Source: Ilex aquifolium (lineage: Eukaryota > Streptophyta > Magnoliopsida > Aquifoliales > Aquifoliaceae). From it: 64,000 nt of DNA. The translations under genes and the position numbers were made by a program. The notes below the pieces were generated by a model that did no database searches, had not been told where the DNA came from, and was given only the letters and a program-made list of their open reading frames with translations. The stretch is from NCBI GenBank assembly GCA_951799425.1, contig OX637405.1:24131371-24195370 (forward strand), given 5' to 3'. Below, one piece after another: positions 1 through 11,102 of the stretch (its first letter is position 1; the number at the start of each line of letters is the position of its first letter).

Positions 1-189
1 TTAAATAATAAAAAAATTCCTACTGTAGTCCAAAAATATTCAATATTTTTTAAATAGTCCCATTTTTTTATAAAAGTGAAGGATAAAAGTGTTATTAACA
101 ACAAATAAATAAATACTACCTCGCCAATCCTAAAAACGAATAAAATCAGATAATTAAGACCGCTCACCGAATAAAAAAATTGTAAATAA
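1..189. other. AT-rich intergenic edge, nothing recognised
   Basis: Short AT-rich sequence at the window edge with no coding frame or repeat structure I can support. Confidence 0.5.
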
Positions 190-1870
190 TGGTTCCAACT
201 CTTTGGGTAGGGATATAACTTTTTTGGATTGGGTTCAAATTTTTGGGGTGACTCGGATTAGCTATATTACAACTTTTTTGGTGAGATTTCAACTATTTTG
301 AATTGAGTTATAAGCTTTTGGGAAGAGATTTAATTTTTTAGGATTGAATTATATTTTCTTGCGGTGGTTCTGACTTTTTGGGATAGAGTTTCAACTTTTA
401 TGCATTAGTTTATATTTTTGGCAGAGGTTTCAATTTTATTAATTGAGTTATAACTTTTTGAGGTGGGTTCTAACAGTTGGGGGAGGGGTTCCAACTCTTT
501 GGGTAGGGGTATAACTTTTTTGGATTGGGTTTCAATTTTTGGCTGAGGTTTCAACTTTTTTGAATTGAATTATAACTTTTTGGGGTGGGTTCTAACTGTT
601 GGGGGAGGGGTTCCAAATTTTTTGATGAGATTTCAACTATTTTGGAGTGGGTTATAAGCTTTTGGGTGAGGTTTAACTTTTTAGGATTTGATTATATTTT
701 TTTGGGGTGGGTTCTAACTTTTTGGGGATAGAGTTTCAACTTTTATGCATTAGTTTATACTTTTTGGCCGAGGTTTCAACTTTTTTGAATTGATTTTTAA
801 CTTTTTGGGGTGGGTTCTAACAGTTGGGAGAGGGGTTCCAACTTTTTCGGTAGGGGTATAACAGTTGGGAGAGGGGTTCCAACTTTTTCAGTAGGGGTTC
901 CAACTTTTTCGGTAGGGTTCTAACGGTTGGGGGAGGGGTTCCAACTTTTTTGGAGTGTTTTTTAACTTTTTGAGGATATAGTTTCAACTTTTATGCATTA
1001 GTTTATACTTTTTGGGCTTGTGTTTCTACTTTTTTGAATTGAGTTATAAATTTTTGGGATGGGCTCTAACGGTTGGGGGAGGGGTTCCAACTTTTATGGT
1101 GAGATTTTAACTATTTTGGATTGGGTTATAACTTTTTGGGGATATAGTTTCAACTTTTATGCATTAGTTTATACTTTTTGGCTGAGGTTTCAACTTTTTT
1201 GAATTGAATTATAACTTTTTGGGGTAGGTTCTAACTGTTGGGGGAGGGGTTCCAACGTTTTTGGTGAGATTTTAACTATTTTGGATTGGGTTATAAGCTT
1301 TTGGGTGAGGTTTAACTTTTTAGGATTGGATTATATTTTTTTGGGGTGAGTTCTAACTTTTTGGGGATAAAGTTTCAACTTTTTTGAATTGAGTTATAAC
1401 TTTTTAGGGTGGGTTCTAATGGGGGAGGGGTTCCAACTTTTTGGGTAGGGGTATAACTTTTTGGAGTGGATTCTAACTTTTTAGGGATATAATTTCAACT
1501 TTTATGCATTAGTTTATACTTTTTGAGCTTAGGTTTCAACTTTTTTGAATTGAGTTATAACTTTTTGGATGGGCTCTAATGGTTGGGGGGAGGGGGTTCC
1601 AACTTTTATGGTGAGATTTTAACTATTTTGGAATGGATTATAACTTTTGAGATTAGATTTAACTTTTTAGGATTGAATTATAATTTTTTGGAGTTTTAAC
1701 TTTTATGGATTAGTTTATAATTTTTAGGCTGATGTTTCAACTTTTTTGAATTGAGTTATATTTTTTTTGAATTAGTTTATACTTTTTTGGGCCAAATTTC
1801 AATTTTAGTGAATTGAGTTATAATTTTTTGGGTGAATTCTAACTTATGTGGGAGTTATACTTTTAAAAGT
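190..1870 (+). repeat. Degenerate T-rich minisatellite
   Basis: About 1.7 kb is built from imperfect copies of short phrases such as GGTTCCAACTTTTTGGG, GAGTTATAACTTTTTGG and GTTTCAACTTTTATGC, mostly 18-22 bp each. The phrases recur in a loose higher-order pattern: runs of several different phrases come back together, for example near 480-600, 1075-1260 and 1500-1620. Copies differ by substitutions and small indels. G and T dominate the plus strand throughout, so the array is strongly strand-asymmetric. No frame stays open across it. It could be a minisatellite grown inside a transposon, but I see no clear element termini. Confidence 0.85.
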
Positions 1871-2236
1871 GAATTTACCACATTTTTTAGGTATGTTACC
1901 AGCTTTTTGGTATGAGATTATTTGTCAAATCCTACTCTTTTTCCATTACTCGTTTAACAGGTAACCGATATCCCACTTTTTAAACTGATTAACGGCTACA
2001 AAGAGAGAAAAATTAATGACCCAAATTGAAATTCGGTACCATACCGAAAAGCAAAATTCGGTATTTTAGCCTTACCCAAAAAGAGATACGGACAAGAAGC
2101 TGACCCATCTTAGAATGAGGCCTTACAACTGACAGTTCCAACTCACACTCTTTAATTCTTACTACAAATTACGAGAAGAACGCCAAGTTTTCACCTGCTA
2201 CGACATGATGCTTCTTCTGTCATGGAAAAATGTTCA
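1871..2236. other. Intergenic, nothing recognised
   Basis: Mixed sequence between the minisatellite and the next TIR element. No coding frame, RNA gene or repeat recognised. Confidence 0.4.
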
Positions 2237-2761
2237 GGGTAAATTACACTGACACCCCTCTTAATTTCTAATATTTCCACTTCTCCCCTTCTTGTTTGTA
2301 AAATATCATTAACAACCCTTGTGATAGGACAATCTGTGACAAATTTCTCCATCAGTTTATAGAGGTTTAAGGGACAATTAGCTTTTGCTGATATGGACAA
2401 ATTTAAACAATGTACTGTCCGTTTTGCCCTTGAAATAACCCATTTTTGTCTCATGATATCCATGGAAATTTTTTTCAGAAGGCAACCTATTTAAGTCTCT
2501 TTTTTCTATCCTAAAGCTGTTGTGGCAATGCCTCCCTACTAGCTCAATTGCCACTATGAAAGATGTTGCCACCATTGCTGCTCATCATCTCCACCCCTAC
2601 CGGTTCATAACTCAAAACACAACAACGATTCAGATCGTTTAAATTTGATGATTTACAACTTAAATTTTAATTTTTAAACCATAATAACTTAGCCTATTTA
2701 CATTTAATCTTTTAATCACAATAAAAAAATGTACTTTACGTGGGGGCACCGTAATAAATAA

Positions 2762-2853
<92 letters not shown>

Positions 2854-3178
2854 GGGAGGGAGGGATGGGGATGACAAGTCTATGATGTAAAGAGATGGTG
2901 GTGGAGGTCTATCTGACTCAGAAGAGATAAAAGAGGAGATTTATAGAAGTAATGAACTTGTTTGGTACTAGATCTAAGGTGGTTCGATAGTTGGATTATG
3001 GTGTTTGGAAATAAGGTTAGAAACATAACAAATAGGTGAGGGTAAAATTGATAATATCAACTTCTGTCAACCAATGTGCTCCGACAATATTGATAAGGGT
3101 GTCACTGCAATTTTGAAAACAACAAGGGGTGCAGTGAAAATATCAAAAACAACAAGGGGTGTCATTATAATTTATCCA
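2237..3178. mobile_element. Non-autonomous MULE-like TIR element
   Basis: The left end begins GGGTAAATTACACTG and continues with ACACCCC. The right end, read on the other strand, begins GGATAAATTATAATG and continues with ACACCCC. Flanking 9-mers are AAATGTTCA (2228-2236) and AAATGTTTA (3179-3187), an 8/9 match; a 9-bp target duplication is typical of Mutator-like elements. The inverted similarity runs well over 100 bp inward (phrases about ACACCCCTTGTTG and gaps in the same order). The roughly 940-bp interior holds a (TA)n(GA)n microsatellite and no transposase. Confidence 0.65.
2761..2850 (+). repeat. Compound (TA)n(GA)n microsatellite
   Basis: About 25 bp of alternating T and A run straight into about 65 bp of alternating G and A, followed by a G-rich tail. 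It lies inside the small MULE-like element. Confidence 0.97.
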
Positions 3179-3360
3179 AAATGTTTATTGCTTTGCAGTT
3201 TGCAGAGTTGTCTTTGCCCAGTTCTTGTTGCAATCCAACCAAAAGATTATAGTTGCATGTGAGGGTGTGTAGGCTCAGTTTCTTTAAGTGTACATATGAG
3301 ACACGAGCTTCTTGTCCTTGTATCAGACCACCCCTTTTTTATGTCCAACCATACCCCTTC

Positions 3361-3510
3361 CACTAAAAACGTCTAATTGACGTTTTTAGGTGTTATATGT
3401 CTTTTATCTTGCAACAAAAAAGTCAGTTAATTTGACCTTTTTCCCTAAAAACGTTACTTCAATTGACGTCTTTTGGTCTAAAATCATTATTCAAAATGAC
3501 ATTTTTAAAA
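3361..3510. repeat. Cluster of ACGTC/GACGT palindromic units
   Basis: Several imperfect palindromes of the form AAACGTC-spacer-GACGTTTT occur in 150 bp (for example AAAAACGTCTAATTGACG near 3365 and AACGTTACTTCAATTGACG near 3453). They resemble the better preserved palindromes in the arms of the 6255-11102 element, so this is probably a decayed piece of the same family. Confidence 0.5.
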
Positions 3511-3854
3511 ATGTCTGGGTTTGAGAAATACTTTGAAAATAACCCTCTTTTGGGTATATTTTTGTACAACCCCATGGGTTGGGTAAAAGCCCCTTCATCT
3601 AGTATACCAAAAGGGTTTTGAACATAGATGAAAAGATGAAAAATGTGTGTATCAAGTTGAATAGGGAACCCTGAAAGGGACAATGAATGGAGAGAGAGAG
3701 GGGGGGAGGGGAAAAGATTGTAACCACCGTAGCATTAGGAAACCAATAGGATTTAGGTTTAATTAGCAATTGATTTTAAAGAATAAGAATGTAATACTTG
3801 TATTGTTTAAGGGTAAAGACGAAAAAAAAATATTTTTCAGATATGTTTATATTT

Positions 3855-5453
3855 TATATATACTAGCAATGTACCACGTGTGTTGCACGTGAATAATTTT
3901 CGTATACATAATAAAAAGTATTATGTATGTGCGGTTTGTTCGGTTTTGGAGGAGTGTTTAAGAGAGAGAGAGAGAGAGAGGGGGAGGGACAAAGAAGATA
4001 AAAGGTTTTCAAAAGAGATGCAAAAAAGTTTTCCAACTGGTTTGTATGGCGGTCGGAGGATTTTTGTCCCTTTTTTGAGAGAGAGAATTTGTTCAAAAAC
4101 AAGGTTAAACAAAAGAAGATTAAGAGACATAAATGATATCGCTGTCTACTTAGTTTTCCTAATGGCAGACAATCATTAGTGGAGGATAGGAAAATGTGGA
4201 AAGTACATTACTATGTTATAAATGATGTACTAAATCATAGTTAATACATAGTAGAAGAGTCATGACCCTCTGTCTACCAAATTTTCTTAATTGTGAATAA
4301 TAATTAATATCAATGTACATATTATTCTAATTTTTTTTATCTACATATAATTGTGATTTATAGTTATCTTATTTTATATTTCTTCATTGAAATCTATGAT
4401 TTTTGGTACTTAAAATATTCAATTCTTGTTTAAATGGTCCATTATCAGACAATTCATTAAGTTTTTTAATGGAAGTGACTACATGTCATTTCATTAGACA
4501 GTATCACGTGATTAGCACGTGATAAAATTGATACAATGAAGATTAAACTGTCAAAGCATGCATATTTCAAGGACTAAAAGTACTATTAGTCATAAATTAT
4601 AATATATTACTCTATAACATATATTTTAAAGGAATATTAAAATTCTAAAATTCAAGTTTTACTTAAAAATGCACTATAATTTTTTTTAATATAAACTCTT
4701 AATAAAACATGAAAATGTTACAGTGAGTGAAGAATTATGTTGATTTAACATAAATTATTTTTAAAAAAATACGTAAAAGATTATTTTTTATCTTAAAAAT
4801 AAAATGGTTAAAATTTTAGATAAAAAATACACATATGTAAGTATAATGTTATCTTTATATTTGAAATGAGTAATATTATATTGATGAAATTTTTGAAGAT
4901 TTTTTGAATTTCTTATTGAAATTTTTTGTGATGCACATATTTTTTAAAGGTAACATAGCCAATTAAAAAGTTTCATAAATATTGATATTTGTACATAGTA
5001 AATAGAGAATTAAAAGAGATGTTAGGGATAATTTGGAGATTTAAATACATAAATATATTATAGTAATTTAGATATTCAACTACGGAAGGATAATGTAGTA
5101 TTAAAATTCTTTATAAGAATAAAATAGTGAATAAAATTTTTTTCATTCTAAGGCAAAAGTTTCATTCTTTATTAGTAATATAGATGGAAAAAAATATACA
5201 TGTATAGACATAATCTTATCTTTATATTTGAAAAGAGTAATGAAATATTTATGGAGTTTTTGAACACTTTATTGAAAACTGTAATGATGCATATATTTTT
5301 TTTAGGGTAATTTGGAGATTTAAATACATAAGGATGTACTTGTAATTTAGATGTTTGACTATGAAAAGATAGTATGGTATTTAAAAAAATTTATGAGGGA
5401 AAAATAGTGAATCAAAAATTTTTCACTTACGGTACTTTTATTAGTAGTATATA
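3855..5453. mobile_element. AT-rich short-TIR element with internal duplication
   Basis: The left edge TATATACTAGC and the right edge, which on the other strand reads TATATACTACTAAT, are similar inverted termini. They enclose about 1.6 kb of AT-rich, non-coding sequence. The right part holds two related segments, about 4800-5170 and 5185-5450. Both contain the phrases TATCTTTATATTTGAAA, GTGATGCACATATTTTTT or its variant, and GGTAATTTGGAGATTTAAA. The second copy ends at the terminus. No transposase is visible and boundaries are approximate. Confidence 0.4.
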
Positions 5454-6254
5454 TATATATTGTAGCGCGATCATGAAAATTTTGCATAGTCTCTGGTGGG
5501 TACTTTTTATGTGAGCCATTAGATCATGATCCAATGGTAAGTAATCAAAAAATTCAAGAATTAAATACGAAGACTTACCAAATTTAAACTTTTACTAAAT
5601 AAGTTGTTCCAATGACATATTAATTGGAATTCTAACCTTATAAGGAAAGTGTATTCATTTTTTTCAAATCAAATATTTTACAAACAGCAAAAAAAATAAA
5701 AACTGACCCACATAAATCTGATACACTCGGATCAGATTTATACAACCTATCGGATTGATTATACCCATCTAGGATGAATCCCTATTACGAAAGCACACTC
5801 ACTTAATGTTTAGTTCAAAGCTTTGCTACAATTCTTCTCTTTATGCTTGATTTGGATGTTTCATGTTTGTTTGAATTGGTATTTTAATAGTGAGACAAAT
5901 TTTTTTTTTTCCCTTCAATTGATTATACTGCATCATTGTTATCGCATGCAGTCGGAACAAATACTTTTCTATTGATTACATAGGCGGCAATAAAAAAATT
6001 TATTTATTAATGTTAAAATATTAAGTTTTACAAAACTAAATAGACTTTCTTTATAGGACTGGATTACAATTAATAAGTCATAGACATTTCTTATTTAGTT
6101 AAAAATTAAATTAAGTAGATCTTGACAATTAATTTTAAAATTTTTTATTTGGTGATCATTAGATCGTAATCCAATAGTACACGTAAAAGATACTAATTAA
6201 AAAGTATGATGCAGATATTTTATATATAAATGACAGTTTTTATATATATATATA
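5454..6254. other. AT-rich intergenic with a short direct repeat
   Basis: No gene recognised. Two related phrases around CATTAGATCATGATCCAATGG (5517-5540) and CATTAGATCGTAATCCAATAG (6155-6180) lie in direct orientation, suggesting the remains of a small duplicated or LTR-like element. The segment ends in a (TA)n tract at the edge of the next element. Confidence 0.35.
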
Positions 6255-6499
6255 ACAAACTTCATTTTACCCCTTTTGATATTCCTCAAATGCACTTTAC
6301 CTCCTTGCGTTTTACAAATGTCCACATAGCCCTCAGAAGCTTTGTGGACTAATATGCACCATTAACTCTGGTAACGGAAGTAATAAAATGACCTTAATAC
6401 CTTTTTGGAGCTTTTCCCCAAACCCATTCCCCCTCATAACTTATTTCCTTAATCCAGTCACTTTTAAACTTAATTCCCAGACCCAGTCTTTTTTAAAAA

Positions 6500-6712
6500 A
6501 CGTCATTTGGAATGACGTCTTCTCGCCTTAAAACGTCATTCTAAATGACGATTTGGATTTCAAATTTTTTGTATGAAAACGTCATTCTAAATGACGTTTT
6601 TAAAATCGTCATTTAAAATGACGTTTTTAAACATGAACTTTTGAACGGCAGTTAACAAAGACGTTAAAAATAAAAAAGGTAGAAAACGTCATTTAGAATG
6701 ACGTTTTTAAAC
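6500..6712. repeat. Palindrome array, left arm
   Basis: Five imperfect palindromes of the form AACGTCATT-N-AAATGACGTT lie in about 210 bp. Each half carries the TGACG core known as a plant bZIP (TGA-type) binding motif. The mirror array lies at 9948-10145 in the right arm. That these are protein-binding sites is inference only. Confidence 0.8.
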
Positions 6713-7729
6713 GCCTCACTTAAATTCCTCAAATCACTCGTTAGGTCAAAATTTTTGAAAACCACTCAGCTCTCCTCCTCCTCCTCGAACGATTATCTGA
6801 GCTCTCCTCCTCCTCCTCCTCCTCTTCAACCACTCTCAGCCAGGCATTACTCCGACGACCTCCAACCGAGTATTCAACAGATCCACAGCTGCTCCAGCAG
6901 CGACTGAGCAGACCAGCGATGGAGCACCGATTGAGCAGCGACTGAGCACCGAATGAGCACCGACTGCCTCCACTTGTGACTGAGCTCTCCTCCTCCTCTT
7001 CGACGACTCTCTGAGCTCTCCTCCTCTTCAATCAGCCAGGTATTACTCCGACGAAGCATGGAATGTTCAACAGCTCCACAGCTGGTCCACCAACGACTGA
7101 GCAGACCGACTGCCTCCACCAGCGACTGAGCAGTGGGCACATCCTCCACTAGTGAGTATGTCCATTCTCCATTCCAGCCTTAATCGAATTTTGCTCTCAA
7201 TCTAATTTTGCCCTCAATCGAATTTTGCCTAAATCCATTCTCCATTCCAGCCTTAATCGATTGTTGTTAAATTGATTTTTCTTTTTTCCTTTTGTGGAAA
7301 ACATTGTGCAAAATATATTTTGTAGTTAAGGAATGATTAATTGGTTGTTGTTCCTTTTGTTTTTATGTGCAGCAAATTTTGACCTCTCTATGTGTTGGGT
7401 ATTTGTTCTCTTACTGTTATGAGTTTGTTTTATGTGCAGCAAATAAGCACAGATTTTGTTAATGCTTTTTTTAATGTTAATTTGGGTGTTTAATGTTAGT
7501 ATGGGTGTTTTGTTAATGCTTTGACTGCACAGGCCCATCTTGAATGCTCATCACATGTTCCTTAAAATGCCTAATGATTTTTGCCAACACTATTTCTAGA
7601 CCTTTCATTTTTATAATGGTAAATCATCGATCATGTACGACATGATCCGTGAATGGCCTCGCTATGTGAAAACATCTGTAATACCCGTATCAATGTTGTA
7701 AAATCAAGAAGCCGAAATGCTCACCTCAC

Positions 7730-7918
7730 CAGTAGGGAGCGAAAAGCGAAGAAAGAAACCTGCTTTGAAGCAAGAACCGCGAAACCGCGATCTTGTACTT
7801 GGGGTCGACAGCAGGCACCCGAACAACACACTTCATCGCATTGAATATTGTTGATATCTTAAGGAAATCCTCGTCCATTTGCAACCTCGGCCATTTAGCA
7901 GGGTTGAAGACAAATTCA
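7730..7918 (-). pseudogene. Exon-like gene fragment captured in TIR element
   Basis: On the minus strand an open frame runs from just after CTACTTACAG (a plausible splice acceptor) to CTACTG followed by GTGAGG (a plausible donor). It reads EFVFNPAKWPRLQ, then DEDFLKISTIF, then KCVVRVPAVDPKYKIAVSRF. The amino-acid make-up is normal and the frame has no stop, unlike its AT-rich surroundings. I do not recognise the family. Its position between the arms of a transposase-less TIR element fits a captured host exon; a remnant of the element's own gene is the alternative. No start codon or neighbouring exon was resolved. Confidence 0.4.
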
Positions 7919-8845
7919 CTGTAAGTAGCAGCAGACTTTTGTTCTTATATTTTCATGGATCAAGTATTAAATGCCATCTCATCTCACAGAAAACTATAAG
8001 AACCTGGAAACAGGCCAGATACAAGTAGCAGATGGATTTGTGTGTTCATACTACATAGAAAACAGAGACCCAACTAGACACAATAATAATGTTTTTGAAG
8101 ATACATCTATTCCATGCGAACTAAGAATTATTGACTTTAAATTGCGAAGAAAATCAAGTACTGAAATTCAAATGTAAAATATCTCACCGAACCCAGTTTG
8201 CTATTTGAAATTGCTTTCTAATTTTTACTAACATAAACGTAGAATTGCATACTATTATGATCTCTTATAATAGTACTGTCATTTAAATGTAAAATCTGTT
8301 ATTGTATTGAAATTAGTTGTACATCTGAAATTGCTTTCTAATTTTTACGAACAGAAATGTAGAATTGTATGCCAATGACTGATTATCTGGCCACAAACTC
8401 TACATTTAGAGAAATAAGCTTTCACCTTGAAAATTATGATTTCAGTTTCTCGTAATATGCAAGAATGCTGAGATAGAACAGATCCATCCTTCTCAGAGTT
8501 CCTTTTTTCAGATTCGAAATTCGTTTCAAAATGTCATTGCAATATAAAATTGGATGTGAAAATGCTGATATATTCCATCAAATTGCATTCTTATAATCTT
8601 TTGAGGATCAATATCTCAAATTCTACATTCCCACTGGCTTCTAATTCTCTTAAAGTCAAAACTTACAACAAAGCCTTGATTTTAAAAATAACAAAGTATC
8701 TCTAAAAACTGAGTATAATAATCCTCCAAATGCAATAAAAATTTTCAATAAAATGAAAATAAATCAATTGAATAATAATCAAGCATGTTAATATACCAAG
8801 TTAATAAAATGTAGTCCAAAACGAGTGTAACAAAAAAAAAAAAAG

Positions 8846-8975
8846 ACAAACAAGCAGCATAACAGCTTGATTTCCACCAAGTGCAATCCATGCACAAGAG
8901 GGATGGTTTCCTACCGTAATCTTTCTAGCACTATAAAAGCTAAAACTGCAGTCTGAACAATTGAAAACCCATGTC
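8846..8975 (-). pseudogene. Possible second captured coding fragment
   Basis: A short open minus-strand frame reads WVFNCSDCSFSFYSARK, then ITVGNHPSCAWIALGGNQ. It lies between the two better exon-like fragments and on the same strand, so it could be another exon of the same source gene. It is short and the family is not recognised; chance is a real alternative. Confidence 0.2.
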
Positions 8976-9378
8976 ATTATAGTTGATAGCAAGGAGCACG
9001 TAATTAAAAATAACATAAATCTATACAATCACATTAAACTTCAAATACACACTATATACAGGAATTTGAACTTAGCCACCGTTGTTACAACAACAAACAA
9101 AACATTCACATAACCACTCAATGCAATAGAACACTAAGGTTGTTCCTGTTGCTAATCTAATCAATCATTCAAAGCACATAAGACAAGGGAAAAAACTTGC
9201 ATCCAGAGAATGAACAGGTTGTGGTGAACATAACCTACAGTGAAGTTTTGCTAATAGTCTTATTCTTGGTGAGCTTGTCCTTGGTGCAGCTGTTTGTCCT
9301 ACTCTTTTCAAAGGAGTGGCAGAAAACTCAACAAAACTGATAGCAAAAGAAAAGCAAATCATAGTGAAAAAATCAACC

Positions 9379-9513
9379 CTACGCTTTCCTGGTACCAAGA
9401 TCCCCTTTTGGTCTAATCAACTGCTCCAAATCCCACTGACCACCTGGGTCAAACTTCCAAAGATTTTTTCCTCGCGTTGGCGTTAAAGCATATAGAACAT
9501 TATGAGGAAAGAC
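9379..9513 (-). pseudogene. Captured fragment resembling a PQQ-type propeller blade
   Basis: A 44-codon minus-strand frame ends in TAG at 9379-9381. It reads VFPHNVLYALTPTRGK, NLWKFDPGGQWDLEQL, and IRPKGDLGTRKA. The VLYALTPTRGKNLWKFDPGG part has the look of a quinoprotein-type beta-propeller repeat (YAL...G..LW.FD.G). This is a weak motif match made by eye. It sits just inside the right arm of the TIR element, on the same strand as the 7730-7918 fragment, which supports capture of host coding sequence. Confidence 0.35.
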
Positions 9514-9947
9514 TCTAAAACTTAAGGAAAAACAAGTCAATCTATTTTAAGGCATACCGACTCGCGTTGGCTTGGAAAGTAGATTGCCAAAATCGATTTA
9601 GGGCAAAATTCGATTTTGGGCAAAATCGATTTACTCTGGAACGGAGAATGGACATACTCACTGGTGGAGGATGTGCTCACTGCTCAATCGGTGGTGGAGG
9701 CTGTGCTCACTGCTCAGTCACTGAGTCGCTGGTCTGCTCAGTCGCTGAGTCGCTGGTGGAGCAGCTGTGGAGCTGTTGAATATTTGGTTGGAGCTCGTCG
9801 GAGTAATACCTGGCTGAGAGCGGTTGAAGAGCAGGAGAGCTGAGAGTCGTTGGAAGAGGAGGAGAGGTGAGTGGTTGAAATGTTTGAAAATTTTTGACCT
9901 AATATGTGATTTGGGAAACTTAAAGGGAGGGGAATAAACGATTAAAT

Positions 9948-10145
9948 CGTCATTGCAAATGACGTTTTTAAACACGTCATTTTAAATGACGTTTTCATCT
10001 CCTATTATCTTTTAACGTCTGTTAAGTGCCGTTTAAAATTTGATGTTAAAAACGTCATTACAAATGACGTTTTCAATAAAAAAATTTTAACCTAAAATCG
10101 TCATTTCAAATGACGTTTTTACATCTGAAGGCATCATTTCAAAAG
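9948..10145. repeat. Palindrome array, right arm
   Basis: Five units like CGTCATTGCAAATGACG, the last decayed, mirror the array at 6500-6712. Spacers differ between units and between arms, so the units vary individually while the TGACG halves stay conserved. Confidence 0.8.
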
Positions 10146-11102
10146 ACTTTTTTAAAAAAAGATTGGGTGTAAGAATTAAGTTTAAAAGTGACTAGATTGA
10201 GAAAATAAGATATGAGGGAGGCTGGGTTTGGGGAAAAGCTTTTGTCACTTCTTCCCCACTTCTCTTTCTTCTTCTTTTTCTCAGTCACCTACAGCCTTCT
10301 TTGTCGCCATGACTGACCACAAAAAGCTTTGACACAGTGGAGTGAAATCACTTAAAGCTGCTCATTGAACTTCAATTTCTCCAGCCCCCACTGTCGATGC
10401 CGTGAATTTCAATCTCAAATTCAATTTCAAATTGCCGTAAACTTCAATTTCTCTAGCCCACATAGTCGAGGCAGCCATTGAACTTCAATTTCAAATTCTT
10501 AAATCTTAAATCTCTATTTCTATGTGAACTCCAATCTTCCTTCCTTTTTGCCCTACCCAATTTTATACCATACCCAACAAAATTAAGAAAAATTACACAG
10601 AAAATTCAAACCCAACTCCACCGGCCCCCACTGTCAATTGCCGGTGATTCCCATATGTGTGTGTGTTTGTGACTTTAATACCCCTTATACAGCAACCTTA
10701 ATAACCCTTATACTGCTTCTTCTCCAACAGTCCACCCCCCCTTCTCCGGCTAACACCCACCACTCCATGGCACAACATAGATGGTTCCAATAGACCACTC
10801 CCCATCGAAATCGAATCACAAGGAAAGCGAAGAGGAACGCTTGCGCTGGTGGCGATATGGTTCCAGCAACGGAGAGAGAAATGGTGAGACAGATGGTGGA
10901 GGTGAGGGTAGTTTTTTCATTTTAACATATATTTTCACACAAACCCTCCTTTGTAGCGCGTGGCTCTCAAAATCTGTTAAATTAGGTGCAAAATCTAACT
11001 TTTGCAGTTTAGTCCATTAATCACTTGAGGGTTATTTGGAGGTTTTTTGATGTTAAGGAGGTAAAGTGAATTTGGAGTATAGCGAGGTAAAATAAAGTTT
11101 GT

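Larger units (their letters stand above)
6255..11102. mobile_element. Long-TIR Pack-MULE-like element
   Basis: The outer ends are inverted copies: ACAAACTTCATTTTACC at 6255, and ACAAACTTTATTTTACC on the minus strand from 11102. The match continues inward in the same order for about 1 kb per arm: a TTTACCTCCTT phrase, a stretch ending GTGGACTAAT or ATGGACTAA, an array of five ACGTCA...TGACGT palindromes, a CTCCTC-rich GAGCTCTCC region, tandem ACTGAGCAG phrases, and AATCGATTTTGCC phrases. The 7260-9560 core is unique and includes exon-like fragments. No transposase is present. The ends sit in TA-rich DNA, so the target duplication cannot be fixed. A MULE with extended TIRs fits best; a foldback element is an alternative. 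Confidence 0.7.

Noticed and set aside
6741..7149. Overlapping acidic and serine-rich frames in the long-TIR element
   Set aside because: They come from low-complexity CTCCTC and ACTGAGCAG repeats; mirror-image frames occur in the opposite arm.
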